Source: Flavonifractor sp963557075
GTDB taxonomy: Bacteria > Bacillota > Clostridia > Oscillospirales > Oscillospiraceae
Length of the DNA: 64,000 nt
Direction of reading: 5' to 3'
Assembly (NCBI GenBank): GCA_963557075.1
Contig: CAUWDA010000002.1
Span: 53,350-117,349 of the forward strand
Shown one piece after another: positions 33,571 to 41,983 of this stretch. The translations under genes were made by a program, and so were the position numbers. Numbering within the stretch: position 1 is the stretch's first letter; each line of letters starts with the position of its first letter. The notes below the pieces were generated by a model. That model was not told the origin of the DNA. It did no database searches and saw only the letters and a program-made list of their open reading frames with translations.

Positions 33571-35064
33571 ATGAACCCGGAAGAGAAAAAGAACAGCCAC
33601 GGCGGCGCCCGGCTCGCAAAGGAGCAAAAGCCGCCCAAGCAGAAGAGACCCAAGCCGGAACTCACCTCAAAGGAAAAGGCGCTTCGTGCCCTGCTCATTG
33701 TACTGACTGCGATCTCCGTTTTGATCGTGACGTTGTTTGTGGCCTATAAGCTGCTGGTGGTCAAGCCCCAACTGCCCGGCGGAGACGTGCCTGAGCCACA
33801 GGCGTCCGCCGGGATGGAGATGACAGGCCCCAAGCTGTCGGGGGACCGCAAGGAGGAGTTTTATACCTTCCTGGTGGTGGGCCGGGATACCGGCGGCGGC
33901 GGCAACACCGACACCATCATGGTCATGTCCTACGACATCCCCAATCAGAAGCTCAACGTGCTGAATATCCCCCGGGATACCATGGTGAATGTGCCCTGGG
34001 ACGTGAAAAAGGTCAACTCCATCTATAACTGGGCCTCCCGGTATGACAGGGACGGCATCGACTATCTGAAGGAGGAGATCTCCTACCTGATCGGGTTCCA
34101 GCCCGACTTCACCGTGGTGGTGGAGTGGGAGGCTGTGGGCGAGCTGGTGGACGCCGTGGGGCCGGTCACCTTTGACGTGCCCTACGACATGGATTACGAC
34201 GACGGCACCCAGGACCTCTACATTCACCTGAAGGCGGGGGTCCAGGAGATCGACGGCGACAAGGCCATGCAGCTGCTGCGCTGGCGGAAAAACAACAAGA
34301 TCGAAAACGGCAAGCTGATCGTCTACGGCGGCTATCCCTCCGGCGACCTGGGCCGCATCCAGACCCAGCAGGACTTCTTGAAGGCGGTCATCGACAAGTG
34401 CCTGTCCAGCCTGTCGGTGGATAAGATCCCCGCCCTGGCCCAGATCTTCATGAACAATGTGGACACCCGGGGTACCCTGACGGTGAACAACATCGCCTGG
34501 TTTGCCAAGGAGGCCATCGTGGGGGGGCTGAGCATGGAGCATGTGAGCTTTATGACCCTGCCCTGCCAGGGGGCGTGGGTGTACAGCCGCACGGTGGGCA
34601 ACAAGCAGTCCTATGTCACCCCCATTCCGGACCAGACTCTGGAGCTGGTGAACAGCAGCTTCAACCCCTACCTGGACGATATCAAGCTCAATGAGCTGGA
34701 CATCATGATCGTCAATGATGACGGCTCCCTGTCATCCACCAGTGGAAAGGTGGAGGACGCTCAGGCGGCCCGGCCCCAAGGCGGCAATACGCCTGCCCCC
34801 AGACCCAGCGACACCCCTGCGCCGGTGACTACGCCTGAGCCCGGCGCTATGCCTGAACCCAGCGATACCCCGCAGGGCAGCGAGGCTCCCGTTCCGTCGG
34901 AGACCCCGGTCATGCCGCCGGAAGTCACCCCTGTCCCGGAGCCTGCCCCTGAGACGACCCCCGATCCGGAGGTCGAAGCAACCCCGGCGCCTACGCCGGT
35001 ATCGACGCCCCAGACGGATCCCACTGTGCCGGAGATCGGCCCCGGGATGGAGCCTGTGGAGTAA
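33571..35064 (+). CDS. LytR-CpsA-Psr (LCP) family cell-wall glycopolymer ligase
   Basis: 497 residues. A basic cytoplasmic N-terminus and one membrane helix (about residues 38-62) lead into an extracellular LCP domain (about 88-350) with the phosphate- and metal-binding pattern LVVGRDTGGGGNTDTIMVMSYD, NIPRDTMV, NSIYNWASR and LRWRKNN. The last ~110 residues are a Pro/Thr/Glu repeat, likely a wall-spanning linker. LCP enzymes transfer teichoic acids or capsular polymers onto peptidoglycan. It starts two bases after the nadD-yqeK stop. Confidence 0.93.
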   Translation: MNPEEKKNSHGGARLAKEQKPPKQKRPKPELTSKEKALRALLIVLTAISVLIVTLFVAYKLLVVKPQLPGGDVPEPQASAGMEMTGPKLSGDRKEEFYTFLVVGRDTGGGGNTDTIMVMSYDIPNQKLNVLNIPRDTMVNVPWDVKKVNSIYNWASRYDRDGIDYLKEEISYLIGFQPDFTVVVEWEAVGELVDAVGPVTFDVPYDMDYDDGTQDLYIHLKAGVQEIDGDKAMQLLRWRKNNKIENGKLIVYGGYPSGDLGRIQTQQDFLKAVIDKCLSSLSVDKIPALAQIFMNNVDTRGTLTVNNIAWFAKEAIVGGLSMEHVSFMTLPCQGAWVYSRTVGNKQSYVTPIPDQTLELVNSSFNPYLDDIKLNELDIMIVNDDGSLSSTSGKVEDAQAARPQGGNTPAPRPSDTPAPVTTPEPGAMPEPSDTPQGSEAPVPSETPVMPPEVTPVPEPAPETTPDPEVEATPAPTPVSTPQTDPTVPEIGPGMEPVE

Positions 35065-35076
35065 AGGAGAGATCAT

Positions 35077-35439
35077 ATGTTGACACCCAAAGAGATCGCC
35101 CTGCTGGCCGCCAAGGCGCTGGACAGCAAGAAGGGCCTGGATATCAAAGTGCTGGAGACCGGTCATCTGACCACCCTGGCCGACTATTTCGTGCTGTGCT
35201 CCGCCACCTCCACCACCCAGATCAAGGCCCTGGCCGACGTCTGTGAGAAGGAGTTGAAGGACGCCGGCGAGCCCCCCCACCATGTGGAGGGCCACCGGGG
35301 CGGCACCTGGATCCTGCTGGACTTCTCCTCCGTGGTGGTCCATGTCTTCAATGAGGAGGCCAGAGAGTTCTACGATCTGGAGCGCCTCTGGAGCGATGCC
35401 ACCCCCGTGGACCTGTCCGGTGTGCTCACCGAGAATTAA
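35077..35439 (+). CDS. rsfS: Ribosomal silencing factor RsfS
   Basis: 120 residues of the RsfS/YbeB/Iojap family, which binds L14 on the 50S subunit and blocks subunit joining in starvation. Family segments are KALDSKKGLDIKVLETGHLTTLADYFVLCSATSTTQIKALAD and the C-terminal GTWILLDFSSVVVHVFNEEAREFYDLERLWSDA. The ATG follows AAAGGAGAG. It closes the nadD-LCP-rsfS run, usual in Firmicutes, with a strong terminator 11 bases later. Confidence 0.97.
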   Translation: MLTPKEIALLAAKALDSKKGLDIKVLETGHLTTLADYFVLCSATSTTQIKALADVCEKELKDAGEPPHHVEGHRGGTWILLDFSSVVVHVFNEEAREFYDLERLWSDATPVDLSGVLTEN

Positions 35440-35450
35440 CCGCAAAAAAA

Positions 35451-35482
35451 GATGCCCGGCACATGCCGGGCATCTTTTTTTC
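35451..35482 (+). terminator. Intrinsic terminator after rsfS
   Basis: The perfect stem GATGCCCGGC/GCCGGGCATC with loop ACAT is followed by eight Ts and preceded by A7, so it may act on both strands. Confidence 0.95.
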
Positions 35483-35552
35483 CATTCAGGGAACCAATTT
35501 GCTTTTCGGCGCATCTATAGAGCGTCCGGACAAGGAAAAGCGAGGTGAGGGT

Positions 35553-36447
35553 ATGGCATCTATGGAACTTGCAGGCGGGGTAAGCCCCCGGGAGGAGTTT
35601 GCGGCCCTGGTGACCGAGCACAGCCGGAGTATGTTCCGGGCGGCCCGGTCCCTGCTGGACTGCGACGCCGATGCCGAGGACGTGGTGAGCGAAGCTATTC
35701 TCCGGGCCTGGCGGAAGTGGGGGACAGCTGCGGGAGGCGGATGCCGCCCGGGCCTGGCTGTTGAAGATCACGGTGAACTGCGCCTACGATCAGCGGCGGA
35801 AGGCTGCCCGGCTCCTCTATACCGACCAGGTGGAGAGAGTAGCCGGTGCTGCCGAGGACCAGCCGGTGTCCCACCTGTGGGAGGCGGTGCCCGACATTGG
35901 GACAAAGGGATGTTATACCGGCTATCTGTCGGAGGACGAGTTGGAGCAGGGCCTCCAGACCCTGGGAAGCACCGGGACCAGCTTCCAGGCGGTGGAGCAG
36001 CCGGAGGAGGGCTATACCCTCCGCATTTACACCTATGACGGCGGTACCCTGCTGTGGGAGAAGCCGGTCAAGCTGGCCGCCGTCCAGGCGCTGGATATGA
36101 CCGAGACGAGCCGTACCTTTGATGAGGGGACGGTCACCGCTCTGGTCAGCCGGGACGGGCGGCTGCTGGACCTGTACCCGGACAGGACGGTGGAAGATGG
36201 CAGCACGCTGGCTTCCGTCTATGCCACCGATGTGATATTCATAGGAGCATCCGGTCAGCGTTACCCGGCGCAGATGCTGTCCGATGGTACGGGGGCCTGG
36301 ACCTGTAACGCCCCGCAAGAGGAGACCATCACGGCGGTGGAGATCGGCTCCCTGCGCCTGACCAGAATATACCTGGATGATGGGGTGCAGCGGGAGGACG
36401 TGCCGGCCCCCTATCAGGACCTGAACTGGCTCATTCCCGTGGGGTGA
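35553..36447 (+). pseudogene. Collapsed ECF sigma factor / anti-sigma locus
   Basis: From the ATG at 35553 (site GAGGTGAGG) the frame encodes a sigma-70 region 2 (EEFAALVTEHSRSMFRAARSLLDCDADAEDVVSEAILRAWRKW). A run of five Gs at 35719-35723 then throws the frame; removing one G restores GQLREADAARAWLLKITVNCAYDQRRKAARLL. That second frame should lead into sigma region 4 but jumps at about 35900 (EAVPD to IGTKGCYTGYLSEDELEQ) into ~180 residues of beta-rich, extracytoplasmic-looking sequence ending near 36447. Sigma region 4 and any anti-sigma N-terminus and membrane helix are missing. I read this as an internal deletion fusing the two genes plus a frameshift; the anti-sigma label for the second part is inference. 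Confidence 0.75.
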
Positions 36448-37609
36448 GATCCACCACCGGGCTGGAGGTCCACTCCAGGCCGCAGGGCCTGGGTGTGGGG
36501 AAGCACAGGCCGTACAGGTCGGTGTACTTGGCCTCCGCCTCAAAGAGCTGTCGGGCCGGACCGGCCAGGTCCCTGGCCTGGGCGGGCTTGGTGAGGATGG
36601 GGAGGGAACAGGTATCCTTCATCTGCTTCAACAATGCCTGCCCCCGGCGGTTGAGCCCCAGCACCCGCACATAGGGGGGCAGGGGGGGACGGTCCCTGTC
36701 TATCCCCAGAAAGGCGGAGAGGGCCAGCCGCCGGAGCCGGGCGTGGGTGTACCGCTTGGTTTTGGTAAGGGCATAAAATTCATCCAGGGAGAGGGCCTGT
36801 CGGGCGGCGCGGACCAGCCGTTCCGGCAGGCCCTCTGCCGCGCCGCTGTCGGGAAGGGTGGCCCAGTCTGAGGTATCCATGACACGCAGTCTGGCCAGGA
36901 TGGCCCGCTCCACATAGGTCAGGGAGGACATCTCTCTTATTTTGTCCAGAGCGCCGGGGCGCACCAGCCCGGCGGCTTCGTCCCAAGTGCCGGAGCGCAG
37001 CAGCCGCCGCACCTGGGTGGCGGAGGCGAAGTCCTCCACCGTCTGGGGGCTGTTGTGCTCCGCCCCCCGGCGGGGCACGGTAAGGACCTCCATGGAGACA
37101 TTCAGATGCGCCAGGGCGCGGAGGTATTCCACCCCCAGGTTGTTGTTGGGAGTGGACAGGCAGGGACAGCCCGCCGCCTCCTGCCGGGCAGCAGGGAAGG
37201 AGAGCCCCTTGTCCAGCGCGGCCCGCAGCCTGACGGGGTAGCCGGGGGCGTCCAGAGCCCGGGCGGCCGCTATCAGCTCCCGGGTACTGCCGCACTCGCT
37301 GCCGAAGGAGAGGGTGTCCACCACTCCTGTGGCGGCCAGAATGGACACCGCCCCCCGGGCAAAGGACTCCGCCGAGGACATGGCCCAGGGGGTGGGCAGC
37401 TCCAGCACCAGGTCCGCGCCCCCCTCCAGAGCCAGGACGGCCCGGGTCCACTTGTCGGCAATGGCGCAGTCGGCGCCCTGGACCCAGTGGCCGCTCATGG
37501 CGCACACCACCGGCCGGTCGGCCCCCAACAGGCGGCGGGTCTGAGCGATCTGCCAGGCGTGGCCCAGGTGGAACGGGTTGTACTCCGCGACGATTCCCAC
37601 AGCGGTCAT
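36431..37609 (-). CDS. tmcAL: tRNA(Met) cytidine acetate ligase TmcAL (YlbM)
   Basis: 392 residues. Nucleotidyltransferase-fold enzyme that acetylates the wobble C34 of elongator tRNA-Met using acetate and ATP. Visible are VAEYNPFHLGHAWQI (the HIGH-like HLGH motif) at the N-terminus, VCAMSGHWVQG near residue 35, ADLVLELPTPWAMSSAESFARG near 65 and SFGSECGS near 100. The gene is convergent with the sigma pseudogene (17-base overlap) and divergent from ackA. An acetate-activating enzyme beside acetate kinase is a sensible but possibly incidental pairing. Confidence 0.93.
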   Translation of the reverse strand: MTAVGIVAEYNPFHLGHAWQIAQTRRLLGADRPVVCAMSGHWVQGADCAIADKWTRAVLALEGGADLVLELPTPWAMSSAESFARGAVSILAATGVVDTLSFGSECGSTRELIAAARALDAPGYPVRLRAALDKGLSFPAARQEAAGCPCLSTPNNNLGVEYLRALAHLNVSMEVLTVPRRGAEHNSPQTVEDFASATQVRRLLRSGTWDEAAGLVRPGALDKIREMSSLTYVERAILARLRVMDTSDWATLPDSGAAEGLPERLVRAARQALSLDEFYALTKTKRYTHARLRRLALSAFLGIDRDRPPLPPYVRVLGLNRRGQALLKQMKDTCSLPILTKPAQARDLAGPARQLFEAEAKYTDLYGLCFPTPRPCGLEWTSSPVVDLTPRE

Positions 37610-37786
37610 GGCTTTTCCTCCAGAACAAGAGTAAAATTTTTCTCCCTTTCGGTCAAAATGTGGGTTGTTCTTTCTGCGAAAAAGGGATAGAATAAACTTG
37701 ATATGTGCTCCTAAGACAATATTGTACTACGGGAACGTCTGGCTCTCAAGCCAAGTTTATCAGGAAAAGTAAGGAGAGATGGAACC

Positions 37787-38983
37787 ATGAAAGTTTTGGT
37801 CATCAACGCTGGCAGTTCTTCCCTCAAGTATCAGCTCATGGACCCCGCCACCCGCGAGGTGCTGGCCAAGGGCCTGTGTGAGCGCATCGGCATCGACGGC
37901 CGCCTGACCCACAAGGTGCCCGCCAAGGACGCCAAGTACGAGTTTGAGATCCCCATGCCCACCCACGCCGAGGCCATTCAGGCCGTGCTGGACGCGCTGC
38001 TCTCCAGCGAGCACGGCGTGATCAAGAGCGCCGCCGAGATCGACGCTGTGGGTCACCGCGTGGTGCACGGCGGCGAGAAGTTCGCCTCCTCCGTGCTCAT
38101 CACCGACGAGGTCATGGCCGCTCTGGAAGAGTGCATCCCCCTGGCCCCCCTCCACAACCCCGCCAACATCACCGGCATCCAGGCCTGCCGCAAGGTCATG
38201 CCCGGCGTGCCCATGGTGGGCGTGTTCGACACCGCCTTCCATCAGACCATGCCCGCCAAGAGCTACATCTATGCCCTGCCCTACGAGTACTATGAGAAGG
38301 ACAAGGTCCGCCGCTACGGCTTCCACGGCACCTCTCACCGCTATGTCTCCGCCCGGGCCGCCGACATGCTGGGCAAGCCCATCGAGGAGCTGAAGATCAT
38401 CACCTGCCACCTGGGCAACGGTTCCTCCATCGCCGCCGTGGACTGCGGCAAGAGCGTGGACACCACCATGGGCTTCACTCCCCTGGCCGGTCTGCCCATG
38501 GGCACCCGCTCCGGCGATCTGGACGCCGGCATCATGGAGTACCTGATGAACAAGTACGGCTACGACATGAAGGAAATGATGACTGTCCTCAACAAGAAGT
38601 CCGGCGTGCTGGGTATCTCCGGCGTGTCCTCCGACTTCCGTGATATCGAGGATGCCGCCAAGGAGGGCAACCAGCAGGCTGCCCTGGCTCTGGAGGCCTT
38701 CCAGTACGGCGTGAAGAAGTACATCGGCGCTTACGCCGCCGCCATGGGCGGGGTGGACGCCATCGCCTTCACCGCCGGCGTGGGCGAGAACGACGCCGCC
38801 ACCCGGATGGCTGCCGCCTCCGGCCTGGAGTTCATGGGCGTGAAGATGGACGCCGAGGCCAACAACGTCCGGGGCAAGGAGACTGTGATCTCCGCCGCCG
38901 ACTCCAAGGTGAAGGTGCTGCTCATCCCCACCGATGAGGAGCTCATGATCGCCATGGATACCGCCGCCATCGTGAATCAGTAA
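37787..38983 (+). CDS. ackA: Acetate kinase
   Basis: 398 residues. It interconverts acetyl-phosphate/ADP and acetate/ATP, the last step of acetate fermentation. The two family signatures are present: VLVINAGSSSLKYQLMD at the N-terminus and the MGFTPLAGLPMGTRSGDLD stretch near residue 228. FHGTSHRYV lies near 180 and FTAGVGEND near 327. The ATG follows AAGGAGAG. The 178-base gap from tmcAL must hold both divergent promoters. pta is not adjacent. A strong terminator follows. Confidence 0.98.
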   Translation: MKVLVINAGSSSLKYQLMDPATREVLAKGLCERIGIDGRLTHKVPAKDAKYEFEIPMPTHAEAIQAVLDALLSSEHGVIKSAAEIDAVGHRVVHGGEKFASSVLITDEVMAALEECIPLAPLHNPANITGIQACRKVMPGVPMVGVFDTAFHQTMPAKSYIYALPYEYYEKDKVRRYGFHGTSHRYVSARAADMLGKPIEELKIITCHLGNGSSIAAVDCGKSVDTTMGFTPLAGLPMGTRSGDLDAGIMEYLMNKYGYDMKEMMTVLNKKSGVLGISGVSSDFRDIEDAAKEGNQQAALALEAFQYGVKKYIGAYAAAMGGVDAIAFTAGVGENDAATRMAAASGLEFMGVKMDAEANNVRGKETVISAADSKVKVLLIPTDEELMIAMDTAAIVNQ

Positions 38984-39004
38984 GCAACTGAATACGCGCT
39001 GACC

Positions 39005-39036
39005 GGGGGCCGCTGCTTTGCAGCGGCCCCCTTTTT
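39005..39036 (+). terminator. Intrinsic terminator of ackA
   Basis: The stem GGGGGCCGCTG/CAGCGGCCCCC with loop CTTTG is followed by TTTTT, 21 bases after the stop codon. Confidence 0.95.
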
Positions 39037-39169
39037 CGTATTTGGATGCGGAGGGTGGCCCCATTCTTAAAGAAAACTTCACCCTTTCTTTATGGAAGCG
39101 ACGGGGTCCCTCTGTTATGCTGTAGGCATGTCCAGTTGGGAACAAATTGTGAATTCTCAGGCCCTTTCG

Positions 39170-39190
39170 TTGACACCTGACAGGTTGTCG
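39170..39190. promoter_or_regulatory. -35 box and palindromic operator ahead of the TetR remnant
   Basis: TTGACA at 39170-39175 merges into an interrupted palindrome GACA-CCTGACAGG-TTGTC (39172-39189). TATTAA at 39191 is a poorly spaced -10. A second half-site GTGACAGTTTGTC follows at 39200-39212. This is what a TetR autoregulatory operator would look like in front of a TetR/exporter operon. No experimental support. Confidence 0.45.
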
Positions 39191-39234
39191 TATTAAGATT
39201 GTGACAGTTTGTCGGGCCGGGAGGGGATCGCGGT

Positions 39235-39520
39235 ATGCCAAGCGCCGCCGTTTCCATCAACCGGATCATTTGGGAGGCGGGCATACCCAGAGACAGCTTT
39301 TACATGTATTTTACCGACAAAGAGGACCTGTTCCGCTGCCTGATGGAGGCATACGGGGAGGTCCTGATCCAACAGCTGGGAGAGCGGCTGGCGCGGAGCG
39401 GCGGGGATCTGTTCGCCGCCGCGCTGGCTCTCTTTGACCATGTGAACGCGAACTGGCACAGCGGAGCATTCCGGGAGATGGCGGCCATTCTCCGGCGGGG
39501 TGCGGAGGTAAGGGCGCCGG
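39235..39520 (+). pseudogene. Truncated TetR/AcrR-family regulator
   Basis: The frame begins partway through a TetR helix-turn-helix: SINRIIWEAGIPRDSFYMYFTDKEDLFRCLMEAYGEVL is the recognition helix and following helix. The first ~30 residues normally present are absent, and after about EMAAILRRGAE the frame runs into unrelated text just before the HlyD start. No C-terminal ligand domain of normal size remains. It probably once controlled the downstream exporter. A short functional protein starting at the ATG at 39235 cannot be excluded. Confidence 0.7.
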
Positions 39521-39556
39521 CGGACAGCCGGGGCCGGCAAAAAAGGAGACACGACT

Positions 39557-41224
39557 ATGGAAGCGACCCAACTCAAACCGGAAACCGCAGCCGCTCCGAC
39601 GGAGGAGCGGCAGAAGGGGGCGCCGGAATTCAAGGCCCCCAGGAAGAAGCGCAAGTGGATCAAGATAGCTGTCGTTCTGGGTGTGATCGTGGCACTGCTG
39701 CTGTTTGTCCTGGCCCAGTGTATGGGGGCGGGGCAGCAGCTGCTGAGCAGCGCCTATCTGCCCTGTACGGCGGAGGTGCGGGATATGACGGTCTCCGTGT
39801 CGGGTACCGGCACCATCCAGCCCATTCAGGCCTATAATGTGACCACTCTGGTCAGCGGCGAGATTTTGGAGGCCCCCTTTGAGGAGGGGCAGGCAGTCCA
39901 CAAGGGGGATCTGCTCTTCCGCATCGACGCCAGAGACGTGGAAAACAACATTGCCCAGCTGGAGCTCAACGTCCGCTCGGCGCAGCTGGCGCTGGACAAC
40001 CTGCTCAAGAACCAGAGCGATGACCTGCAGGACCGGAACATCACCGCCAAAGATGCCGGCGTTATCACCAAGCTCTATGTGAAGCAGGGGGACAGCGTGG
40101 CGGCGGGGACCGCCGTGGCTGATGTGGTGGACCGGGACCACATGGAGCTGAAGCTCCCCTTCCATGCGGCGGATGCCGCCGGTTTCCGGGTGGGGCAGGC
40201 CGCCACGGTGGCGGTGAATGGAACTGCCACCACTCTCACCGGTACCGTGACAGAGATGGCCGCCACCGATCAGGTGGGCCCCGGCGGCACCCTGGTGCGG
40301 CAGGTGACCATCCTGGTGAACAATCCCGGCGTACTGACCGACAGCAGTCAGGGCACCGCCTCTGTGGGCGGCGCGGCCTGCGCCGCCGGCGGTACCTTTG
40401 CCTATGCCACCTCTGCTCAGATCACGGCCAAAGCCTCCGGCGACCTGGATGCCCTCCATGTGAAGGAGGGGGACCGGGTGAACGCCGGTCAGGTCATCGG
40501 CGTTATCGCAGAGCAGGACATGGAGAACCAGATCGAAAACGCCCGTATTGCGGTGGAAAATGCCCAGCTCTCTCTGAAGAGTGCCCGGGAAAAGCTGGAG
40601 GACTATACCATCACCTCCAATATTGACGGCCAGGTCATTGAGAAGAATCTGGACGTGGGGGACAACATCAACGGCATGTCCAGCTCCGGCGCCTCGGTGA
40701 CCTACCCCGCAGTGATCTATGACCGCTCCCAGCTCACCTTTGAGATGGCTATCGACGAGCAGTACATCAGCCAGATCCGGGTGGGGCAGACGGTGACCAT
40801 TACAGCCGATGCCCTGGACGGCCAGAGCTTTACCGGCGTGGTGGACAAGATCAACATCAACGGCACCACCGCCAGCGGCCACACCAGCTACCCGGTGACT
40901 GTGCTGGTGGACGGGTCTCCCGAGGCCCTCTACCCCGGTATGAACGTTTCCGCCAAGATCCTGGTGGAGGAGGTGGGCAAGGTGCTCACTCTGCCGGTAG
41001 AGGCCGTGGAGCGGGGGAACACGGTGCTGGTGGCCGGCCCGGGCTGCCTGGATGAGAAGGGCAATGTGGCGGACCTGTCCGCCGCCGAGAAGCGGCAGGT
41101 CACGCTGGGCCGCAACGACGACAACTACATCGAGATCGTGGACGGACTGGAGGAGGGGGACGTGGTCCTGGCCCCCAGCCCCCAGGGCACCAATATGATG
41201 GAAGCCATGATGGGGATGGGCTGA
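39557..41224 (+). CDS. HlyD/MacA-type periplasmic adaptor-like efflux subunit
   Basis: 555 residues. A cytoplasmic N-tail and one membrane helix (about residues 35-55) precede an extracellular membrane-fusion-protein body: barrel-sandwich hybrid (SVSGTGTIQPIQAYNVTTLVSGEILEAPFEEGQAVHKGDLLFRID near residue 80), a second lipoyl-like segment (ITAKASGDLDALHVKEGDRVNAGQVIGVI near 292), coiled hairpin, and beta-barrel to near 490. Two lipoyl-like units make it longer than a typical MacA. With the following ATPase and permease it forms a MacAB-like tripartite exporter; in a Gram-positive the adaptor acts without an outer-membrane channel. Site AAAAAGGAG. Confidence 0.9.
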   Translation: MEATQLKPETAAAPTEERQKGAPEFKAPRKKRKWIKIAVVLGVIVALLLFVLAQCMGAGQQLLSSAYLPCTAEVRDMTVSVSGTGTIQPIQAYNVTTLVSGEILEAPFEEGQAVHKGDLLFRIDARDVENNIAQLELNVRSAQLALDNLLKNQSDDLQDRNITAKDAGVITKLYVKQGDSVAAGTAVADVVDRDHMELKLPFHAADAAGFRVGQAATVAVNGTATTLTGTVTEMAATDQVGPGGTLVRQVTILVNNPGVLTDSSQGTASVGGAACAAGGTFAYATSAQITAKASGDLDALHVKEGDRVNAGQVIGVIAEQDMENQIENARIAVENAQLSLKSAREKLEDYTITSNIDGQVIEKNLDVGDNINGMSSSGASVTYPAVIYDRSQLTFEMAIDEQYISQIRVGQTVTITADALDGQSFTGVVDKININGTTASGHTSYPVTVLVDGSPEALYPGMNVSAKILVEEVGKVLTLPVEAVERGNTVLVAGPGCLDEKGNVADLSAAEKRQVTLGRNDDNYIEIVDGLEEGDVVLAPSPQGTNMMEAMMGMG

Positions 41225-41227
41225 GCC

Positions 41228-41983
41228 ATGGAACATCTCATTGAACTCAAGGACATCTATAAGATCTATCATATGGGGGAGGAGACGGTCCATGCGCTGG
41301 ACGGCATCTCCCTGACGGTGGATCAGGGGGAGTTCGTGGCCATTGTGGGCCAGTCGGGCTCCGGCAAATCCACAGCCATGAATATCATCGGCTGCCTGGA
41401 TGTGCCCACCTCGGGCAGCTACCATCTGGCGGGGGTGGACGTATCCACCATGGACGACGACCAGCAGGCCGAGGTCCGCAACAAAATGCTGGGCTTTATC
41501 TTCCAGCAGTACAATCTGATCCCCAAGCTCACCGTGCTGGAAAATGTGGAGCTGCCCCTGCTCTATGCCGGAGTGCCCGGCAACGAGCGGCGGGAGCGGG
41601 CCCTCCGGGCGCTGGAGCGGGTGGGGCTGGCGGAGAAGTGCAAGAACCTGCCCAGCCAGCTCTCCGGTGGCCAGCAGCAGCGGGTATCCATCGCCCGGGC
41701 TCTGGCGGGCGAGCCGTCGGTGATCCTGGCCGACGAGCCTACCGGCGCCCTGGACTCCCGCACCGGCCGGGAGGTGCTGGGCTTTCTCCAGAAGCTCAAC
41801 GCCGAGGGGGACACGGTGGTGCTCATCACCCACGACAACTCCATTGCCGTCAAAGCCAAGCGCATCGTCCGGCTCCAGGACGGAAAGATCATCTACGACG
41901 GCGACGCGCACGACCCCAGGGCCGTGGTCCAGCCTGACCTGGAGGAGGAGAGCGGCGGGACCAGGGAGGTGCTGAACCTGTGA
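41228..41983 (+). CDS. MacB-type ABC transporter ATP-binding protein
   Basis: 251 residues. Full ABC cassette: Walker A GQSGSGKST near residue 41, Q-loop FQQYNLIPKLT near 97, signature LSGGQQQRVSIARAL near 147, Walker B VILADEPTGALDSRTG near 165 and the switch His in LITHDNS. This is the LolD/MacB class that powers FtsX-like permeases. It lies 3 bases after the adaptor gene and overlaps the permease start by 4 bases (GTGA), so the three are translated as a unit. Confidence 0.96.
   Translation: MEHLIELKDIYKIYHMGEETVHALDGISLTVDQGEFVAIVGQSGSGKSTAMNIIGCLDVPTSGSYHLAGVDVSTMDDDQQAEVRNKMLGFIFQQYNLIPKLTVLENVELPLLYAGVPGNERRERALRALERVGLAEKCKNLPSQLSGGQQQRVSIARALAGEPSVILADEPTGALDSRTGREVLGFLQKLNAEGDTVVLITHDNSIAVKAKRIVRLQDGKIIYDGDAHDPRAVVQPDLEEESGGTREVLNL

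Noticed and set aside
35553..36038. A 162-residue intact sigma factor-like gene
   Set aside because: After the G-run the frame becomes Gly/Pro-rich nonsense, while the neighbouring frame continues the sigma sequence, so this is a frameshifted remnant.
39235..39837. A 200-residue TetR protein
   Set aside because: Beyond about residue 95 the frame is the out-of-frame text of the adaptor gene, which is well supported from 39557.
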